Shown in pieces: positions 57,489-64,000 of a DNA stretch of 64,000 bases. The position numbers and the translations under genes are program-made. The notes beneath the pieces were generated by a model. That model was given only the letters and a program-made list of their open reading frames with translations. It made no database searches and was not told where the DNA came from. The stretch is from Otatea glauca (lineage: Eukaryota > Streptophyta > Magnoliopsida > Poales > Poaceae): positions 76,247,667-76,311,666 of the forward strand of contig CM070715.1 of the NCBI GenBank assembly GCA_036346275.1, given 5' to 3'. The first letter of the stretch is position 1; each line of letters opens with the position of its first letter.

Positions 57489-58084
57489 CGTACACCCAGG
57501 AGTATGAAATCATTTTTCTATATATATATATATATGCTTGCACATTTGCTGCTGCCAAAAACGAAGACACGCATGAGGACCGCAAAATCTCTCTTTTTTG
57601 CAAGAAAACTGCGTCTGAACCCGTTCGTAAAATGTGGTTATCGACTATGGGTTGGATCCTAGTCAACTTTTGTTTTGTTTTTTTAGGTGTTGGATGGATT
57701 AGGTATCATGTTAGTTGTACCTAGATCCCAATGGTAGGCGTTATCTCCTGCAAAAAAAAAAAAGAAAGAGAAAGAAAACCGCGATATTGAAGTAGAACCG
57801 TCTTTTCTTATTATCCCCTAGAGGTAGTAGCAATACTCGTCCAGGCTGTTAGCAAAGAACAAAAATGACGGATATAATAGATGACAATTTGACGACGTAC
57901 AGACAACCAATCTATATAAATCACTATTGTAGGAGATGTACTGGCTACCTGCGCCTCAGCCACGCGTCCCTGGGGCATTATAGTTTCTACAGCGTAGCTA
58001 CATTATTTTTGTTTTTTTAGAAAAAATAAAATTATTTTTTTTAAAAAAATAACGTTGAGTTACAGTTTATATACCGTATAGGAT

Positions 58085-59280
58085 GTTGAATCATGTGGCA
58101 TGATAATAAAATATATGAATACTGATAGTAAAATCTTTGTATACGGATAGTAAAATCTGGTTCATGTGACTTTTTTTTTTGGAGAGACTTATATCAATAG
58201 GTTGCTCTCGGCATCAATAAGCTACTAGTGAAAACCGTTTGTGAATCAAAGTTATCAATAAAAAGTTATCGCTAAATCAAAGAAAATGAGATTTTTATAC
58301 AAACAAAAAATGCATTTACTAGTTGGACATGTGGCGTAAACTAATAATGTGTTTCCTTGTTTGTATATGAATCTTTTTTTCTTTGATTTAGCCATAACTT
58401 TTTATTAATAGCTCGGATTCAACGGTTTTTATCAGTAGTTTACTGACGACGAGAACAACATAATGATATAAGTCTCGCTAATAAACGCTGCATGAATGAG
58501 ATTTTTTGACAATTTACCGAATGTATCGTAAGATTTTACTACCACACAGTCTGCTGAACCCTCTAACATGATATAAAATCTATGTATATGATAGTAAAAT
58601 CTATGTATATGGATAGCAAATTCTGATTCATGTGGCGTTTATTGGCGAGACTTATATCAATATGTTGCTCTCGTTATTAGTAAGCTACCGGTGAAAACCG
58701 TTTGTGAATCAGAGCTGTCAATAAAAAGTTATAGCTAAATCAAAGAAAAAATATATTCTAGTACAAACTAGGAAACACATTTATTAATTGTTTTGGCTAC
58801 GTAAGTGATTGGCTTAGTTAACACGCGACCGTATGTGAGATGGTTTGCATGCGCTTCTCCGACCAAAGCGTAGAATAATTAATCTGCACATAAGTGCAGA
58901 TTAGCATTTCTGTGTGTGTACACACACAGAAGCGCTAATCTGCGCACAACGTACGCCCGTGTGTTGACTAAGCCAATCAGTTACGTGGTCAAACCAACTA
59001 GTAAATATGTTTCCTTATTTGTACTTGAATTTTTTTTCTTTGATTTAGCTATAACTTTTTATTGATAGCACTGATCCATGAATAGTTTTCACCGTTAGTT
59101 TACTGACGAAGAGAGCAACATAATGATATAAGTCTCGCCGATAAACACCATATGAATGAGATTTACTGCCAAATGAACACCAATTTACTGAATAAGTCAT
59201 AATATTTTACTATTGCACATGTTGTTGAATCCTCTGATATGATAGTAAAATCTATATATACGAATAGTAAATTAGAGTGT
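58085..59280. repeat. Two adjacent fold-back (long inverted repeat) MITEs
   Basis: The arm containing GAGACTTATATCAATA, GTGAAAACCGTTTGTGAATC and AATAAAAAGTTAT occurs at about 58185-58290 and 58645-58745. Its inverted form (AACTTTTTATT, GATATAAGTCTCGC) occurs at about 58385-58480 and 59040-59140. Two head-to-tail fold-back units with centres near 58340 and 58920 explain this. Ends share (AG)TAAAATCTATGTATA-like sequence. No coding potential. Confidence 0.7.
58896..58943. repeat. 48-bp near-perfect palindrome at the centre of a fold-back unit
   Basis: The arms GCAGATTAGC and GCTAATCTGC flank CTGTGTGTG...CACACACAG with a small mismatch, centred between 58919 and 58920. Confidence 0.85.
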
Positions 59281-59284
59281 ATTT

Positions 59285-60323
59285 AGCAGTAACTTTAGAA
59301 TAAATCTACCACATGGCTATAATACTCCAGAGTGAGGTTCAACAGTAAAATCTAAAGACGTTATCAGTAATTTGTAGTATATTTGCAAAAAAAAATTAGG
59401 ATATGCAGATATAAATGGAAAATGTTATATTATGGTACGTTTACTATTTTGCTATACAAGTATTTAGGGAAGAATGTTTCGGACACACGTAACAAGCATT
59501 GGGAAACGGAGTGAATATATTTTCTCATGTAATATATAATATCAAAATACCGTAAATAGAGTTATGTAATAATATATTTTCTAAAAAGCAAAATCACATA
59601 TGTATTATTAAATCATTTAAATATGTTTTAAGAATGATGCAAGCGCAATCCTCCAGCTCCAGCCACCTTGCTAGTTTTGTTAAAAGCGTGTGTACTGTTA
59701 AAATGCTGCGACTGGTCTATCTAGACTAGTACCCGTATGATACTGACGTCGTACGTGGTAAAAAATTCATTCTTCTTGGTTCATCCATTGAAAACGGCTG
59801 AACCAGTATTTGCTACTTACCCTATCTTATAACAGCAAGTTGCGTGCCCAATTGCCCATGATCAGCAAGTCCCTGCTAACGAACTGGTCTTACAAGTAAA
59901 CGAATAGAATAGCAACTTGCCAGTGTCATCAGCGCGCTGTTTAAATTCATCTTTTGGAAAAGAATCATCCCTGGAATATTTCATTTCATGGATCTCTTGA
60001 TCCACAACTAGTTGATAGATCTCAACTCAAGATAAAAAAGCGATACGTGTTACAAATTTAGAATGGCATGTTATCTTTTGTTTACCGAAAGAAACAGCTA
60101 TAACTGTTACCCTGATGATCAGAGGGATAGGAGACAGAAATATGAACTGCATTTCGGTATTAAAGCACGAGTAACAATCTAAAATAGTTCTTTCTCGTTG
60201 GTTAATTAGTACTCCCGTTACTGAATTTGTCGATTTGTCAGCACCTACGTCCTGGGAACAGAGACTAAAACTAGTCATTTTGTTTGAGGTTACCTGTCAC
60301 CTCACTTTTTTGCAAATTTGCAG
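59285..60323. other. Remainder of lipoxygenase intron 1, no gene
   Basis: AT-rich sequence without supported features. It ends with the splice acceptor TTGCAG at 60318-60323. Confidence 0.6.
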
Positions 60324-60664
60324 ACCTATCTGCCTAGGAAAATGCCTGAACCTTTGCTGCCTTACCGACAAGATGAACTCAACAATCTTCGTGGGGACGG
60401 TATAGTCGGACCGTATAAGGAACATGACCGTATCTATCTATACCTCTTTATAATGCACCTAAGCAATTTTTTTTACGTCCACTCTAAATAATGCATCTCA
60501 TTAGAGATGGCCTAATGTTCGTGCAATCAGCAAAACGTCCCCAGAAACTTGCATTCATCAAAATGAATATCTTAGATCTTTCCTCAGTTTTACTCACCCA
60601 CATCCGATGGCCATTATTTAGTGTGTCTAATCATCCCTGTGGTCCACAACAGACCTCCCCCACC

Positions 60665-60851
60665 TACATATTTGGAAGGAGAGCGAATCAAACAAGGAAA
60701 TAAATAAGGAGGATCCGCATGCAAGGAAACCAGACTTGAATTTTTTATTGGCCAAAATTATACGTACTACATATTTGGAAGGAGGGTGAATCAAACAAGG
60801 AAATAAGCAGGAGGATCCGCATGCAAGGAAACAAGACTTGAATTTTTATTG
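60665..60851 (+). repeat. Tandem duplication, about 103 bp period, in the Helitron
   Basis: Copies begin TACATATTTGGAAGGAG at 60665 and 60768 and share GGAGGATCCGCATGCAAGG. They differ at several positions. Confidence 0.85.
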
Positions 60852-61780
60852 TTCGGCATTGTGATCGTATTTTTTCCGAATATGACCCTTCTCGAGACTT
60901 TTTACGAATCTAGCCCCATAGTGCTAATTTGGTATACGGAGAGCGCTGAATTTTTGTTTTATTTTTATCTAAGGAACCAACGATGCAGTGAGTCTTTGTA
61001 ATTTTTTCAATTTTTCTCGTGGAACCAATGGCGAAAGCATTGTTTAATTTTATCTTTTTTCTTGCGGATTCAATGGTCGTGAGCGCAGTTTATTTTTCCA
61101 TATTTTTCCAAATCATTCTGTGGCCCACAACAGACCTTCCTCACCTCCAAAGCATCAACAAGGAAAAGGAAACAAACGTCTTAGAATAAAGGAAAAGGAA
61201 ACAAACGTCTGGAAAAGGAAAGGACCATACATTACGTCTTTGGGAAAAGGAAACCGGAGATAGGGCGTGGCCGGGAGAACGCAGTCCGCAATGGCTCTAC
61301 TGTCGCCATCGGTGGCTTTTGCCGACGCGCGAGGTTGTCGGTCACGCTAGTGCCTCGGCAAATTTATAATTTAAATTTTTTTGAAAATAATTTTATTAAG
61401 TACAAAATAATCGAAAGTTTTTTTGAGAATTTTTCTAGAATTTTTTAACCTAATGTGCTATCTTTTCAAAAATCCTTCTATATTTAAAAAAATGAAGGCA
61501 ACTCACTGTAGCTTCTTCTAGTCGACCAGCAGTAGAAGCTTCTTCTCTTCCTCCTCCATTAAAGCAAGAAAGAAGCTCCAAAGCTCCATCAATCCCGCAC
61601 CAAATCTCCTCTTTCCATCTATGGTGTTAATTCCCCAAATTTCGTGCTCTATTGCCAAAATTTCCTCCCAATCTGATTTGATCCTAAATTAAGGTTTCCA
61701 TAAATATGCTTGTTTCGGAGCTATAAAAGCCGGCGAGCTCTCCTCCACCCCATCACATTGCGTAAATCCCCAAGTGCTCC

Positions 61781-62784
61781 TGTCGGGGATCGAACATCTT
61801 GACACATGCTCGTACCCCCCCGGGGGGCCTTAAGCGGTCCTCCCCTGACCTCGGCGGCCCGAAGTAACGAACGGACTACTCCAAGCCCGCCTCCGACCAA
61901 AGGCCCCGCGAGGCCACGAAGGACACTCATCCCCCGACCTAACCGACTGCTCCGAGCTCGTCCCGACCAAGTAGGGCGTCCGACCTCCCTCGCGGGTTGG
62001 ACTCCCCCGACCTCCGACGATCGAGGAGATCCCCACCAAAGGCAGTGTCGGGCCTCGGTGACCACTAGCCACGTGCCTGTGACCACGACCGTTTGAAGTG
62101 ACCACGCGGTGCAGTCGCTCCTTCCCTAAGCGGTCAAGGAAGGTTGCCAAAGTCGAGCTCCGGTCCCATCGTCGATCCACGTGCAGTATGAGGGTACGCT
62201 CTCTCCCGAGGCGGAGCCAGGACCACGCATTGCAACGTCAGCATGTGACAGGTCCACAGAGGGCAGGTACGATGTTTCCCAAGAAAACGGCAGACTACTC
62301 TGCTCGATGAGTCTACCAACCCGGCGTGAGCGAAACAGGACGGCGACCAGTCATCAAGACGGAGGACTGGGGTTCCTAGGACAGTCTCCACCCTTCCCTC
62401 TCCCAATTCTCCATGTAACCTGCCCCTACCGGCTGTATAAAGGAGGGTAGGGCTCTCCCTTTTGGGGAGAGGAGAAGAGGGCTAGAGGAGCCGGCAGTAA
62501 GACTTGTACACCCCCTGTTCACCGAGCTCTCTTGGATCGCCGTTTCCGGGTGATCCCGAGGACGAGCTCCCCTTGTACCCCTCCCTAGCGGAGCCTTTAG
62601 TTCTCTTTTGCCTGCGGGCAAGACTAGATTAGAGCTATTACTCGATCTAGGGGGCTCGAATCAATATAGACTTCGTGTCCCTTGTTTACTCATGCTTCTT
62701 CCCGGACGAACGCAACTCTGGGCCTCGCCCCTTTGCACGATCCTTCCCCCCTTCTTCTGCGGTCGACGGTCCCGATCGTCGACA
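61781..62784 (+). mobile_element. Solo LTR nested in the Helitron
   Basis: The 1004 bp sequence starts TGTCGGGGATCGAACATC and ends GATCGTCGACA. It is flanked by the 5-bp target duplication gctcc (61776-61780 and 62785-62789). A TATA box TATAAAGG lies at 62435-62442. No internal retrotransposon sequence is attached, so it is a recombination-derived solo LTR, probably Gypsy by general resemblance to rice LTRs. ORFs on either strand here are incidental. Confidence 0.88.
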
Positions 62785-62789
62785 GCTCC

Positions 62790-63200
62790 CTCTTGTAAAG
62801 ATCGCCGGATTTTGGAGGTAACCCAAGCCATCACCGTCATCTTTCCCGACGAAATTCACCTCAACCGTGACTCCTCCCCCGCAGGCGCCGGTGTCGGCGA
62901 TCTCGCCGCACTGATCTTGACCCATCTGCGACCGTGGGACACCCCAGCCTTCCCTCCTTGCGCTGTTGGCCAAGCCCGAGAGAGCCTGCTGTGCTCTCTG
63001 TGGAAGCTGCAAAAAAATAATCTAAAATCAGAAAATTCTTTTTTCTTTCTCTTTCTTGATTTAAAATCTTTTGGGAGTCCGTTTTCGCCCATTCGACCTC
63101 CATTTAGTTCCGTTTTTCTTTCTAAATTCATTTAAAATTCTAAATTTCTCTTTTATTATTAAGTGTTGTATTCATACTTATCTTCTCATTTAATTGATAA
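62790..63200 (+). other. Helitron interior after the solo LTR
   Basis: With 61500-61780 this forms one continuous stretch once the solo LTR is removed. It contains a TATA-like CTATAAAAG at 61721-61729 and GC-rich sequence to about 63010, possibly a captured promoter and 5' part of another gene or LTR. I recognise no protein in it. Confidence 0.35.
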
Positions 63201-64000
63201 GCGGGTGTACTACCGTCGTAGCGTTAGCACAGACACTATACTAATCATTATGACTACCACAATGACCTCGGTGAACCAGACAAGGGCGAAGACCATGCAC
63301 GGCCGATCCTCGGTGGCAGCCAAGAACACCCTTATCCCCGTCGAGGCAGAACAGGTCGGCACCCGACAGAAACTGGTGAGTTCAATGCCGTAAATTTTCA
63401 TCTATTCAGAACCATGTCACCTTGCAGTCGGACTCAAATTATCGCTTGATCTTTTCACCAGACCCAGAACCAGAAAGCAGGCTTCCTCTGCTGGACCTGA
63501 ACATCTACGTCCCACGCGATGAACGCTTTGGGCACCTCAAGAAGTCTGATTTCCTTGGGTTCTCTCTGAAGGCGATCATCGAGGCTGTTCTTCCGGTAAT
63601 AAGGACCTATCTCGACGCGACGCCTGAGGAGTTTGATTCATTTGAAGACATCATGAAACTCTATGAAGGTGGTCTGAAAGTGCCCAATAACCCAGCACTA
63701 GCAGAGATCAAGAAGAAAATCCACTTTGAGTTTATTAAAATCCTTTTGCCAGTTGGTGGTGACCACGCCCTAAAGCTGCCCCTTCCACATGTTATCAGAT
63801 CAGGTAAATCAGCTGTGTGCATAACTTCATACGGTCATAATACCTTGTTGGCCACTGTGACTGTCTTCCTTTTTGATATTGTCGTAACTTACTTTCGTGA
63901 TGTTCCAGAGGATAAGATGGCTTGGAGGACTGATGAGGAGTTTGCGCGATAAATGCTCGCGGGCGTGAACCCAGTGATCATCAGGCGCCTGACGGTTAGC

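Larger units (their letters stand above)
60437..63244 (+). mobile_element. 2.8 kb Helitron inserted in a lipoxygenase exon
   Basis: It starts TCTATACCTCTTTATAATGC and ends AGACACTATACTAA (CTAA), between host A (60436) and T (63245). Joining 60436 to 63245 restores the lipoxygenase codons for D-R-I-Y-H-Y-D-Y without adding or losing a base. The same termini bound the Helitron at 44461-45093. A short CTAC...GTAG stem lies at 63210-63221, weaker than in typical Helitron ends. It contains no Rep/helicase gene. A solo LTR at 61781-62784 interrupts it. Confidence 0.85.
56414..64000 (+). pseudogene. 9-lipoxygenase pseudogene (PLAT domain and start of catalytic domain), open at window end
   Basis: Exon pieces are 56414-56699, 60324-60436 continuing at 63245-63375, 63462-63803 and 63909 onward; borders are GT/AG and phases agree. 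They read NGGRGKVGKAAHLDELVV, VRNSHHSEFFLKTLTIEG, YRQDELNNLRGDG, NDLGEPDKGEDHARPILGG, RLPLLDLNIYVPRDERFGHL and WRTDEEFAR, colinear with cereal cytosolic 9-lipoxygenases, iron enzymes that oxygenate linoleic acid. The N-terminal 70 or so residues are missing: homology begins abruptly at 56414. One-base deletions occur at about 56534 and 56656, a GAA/GAG-to-TAA stop at 63950-63952, and a Helitron splits the second exon. Iron ligands would lie beyond the window. The first intron (56700-60323) is 3.6 kb of transposon debris. Confidence 0.88.

Noticed and set aside
61806..63135. Several overlapping frames on both strands
   Set aside because: They lie in the solo LTR and the GC-rich Helitron interior and have no recognised motif.
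60437..63244. Lipoxygenase gap considered as an ordinary intron
   Set aside because: There is no GT donor at 60437 and no AG acceptor at 63243-63244. TC...CTAA between A and T and the exact codon restoration fit a Helitron.

Overview
The window is nuclear DNA from a plant, almost certainly a grass of the rice type. The reasons are a type III polyketide synthase and a 9-lipoxygenase of cereal type, Stowaway-like MITEs, Helitrons with A|T insertion sites, and dense nested LTR retrotransposons. The species is inferred from family resemblance only. There is no bacterial or organellar content, and I see no rRNA, tRNA or CRISPR array.

Layout. 1-828 is the 3' end of a LINE. 1246-19582 is one PIF/Harbinger-like DNA element of about 1.8 kb carrying a host alpha/beta-hydrolase gene fragment, split by two Copia elements (Copia-1 at 1953-7433, TSD gattc; Copia-2 at 8405-19484, TSD cctat). 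19586-24049 is repeat-rich DNA with one likely broken host gene. 24055-35698 is a complete minus-strand Gypsy element (TSD ggggc) that carries, antisense to its own pol, an intron-containing plant mobile domain (PMD) gene with its own TATA box. 36684-42871 is a minus-strand Copia element (Copia-3, TSD cacac). 43030-43252 is a Stowaway MITE. 43310-50885 holds two diverged copies of one repeat unit; the second is interrupted by a Helitron (44461-45093) and by a very long Gypsy LTR (45158-50541).

Host genes. 51417-54265 is the one gene that looks intact: a two-exon type III polyketide synthase (401 residues, Cys-His-Asn triad present). Its single intron has grown from about 120 bp to 1643 bp through a TIR transposon. 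56414-64000 is a 9-lipoxygenase pseudogene that runs off the window. It is 5'-truncated, has two frameshifts and a nonsense codon, and its second exon is split by a 2.8 kb Helitron (60437-63244), which in turn holds a 1004 bp solo LTR (61781-62784, TSD gctcc).

Four full LTR elements and one solo LTR were delimited by matching 5-bp target-site duplications. Both Helitrons were delimited by their empty sites: restored lipoxygenase codons for one and a paralogous empty site in this window for the other. Every transposon coding region shown is broken by frameshifts or stops. The most unusual structure is the antisense multi-exon PMD gene inside the Gypsy element.
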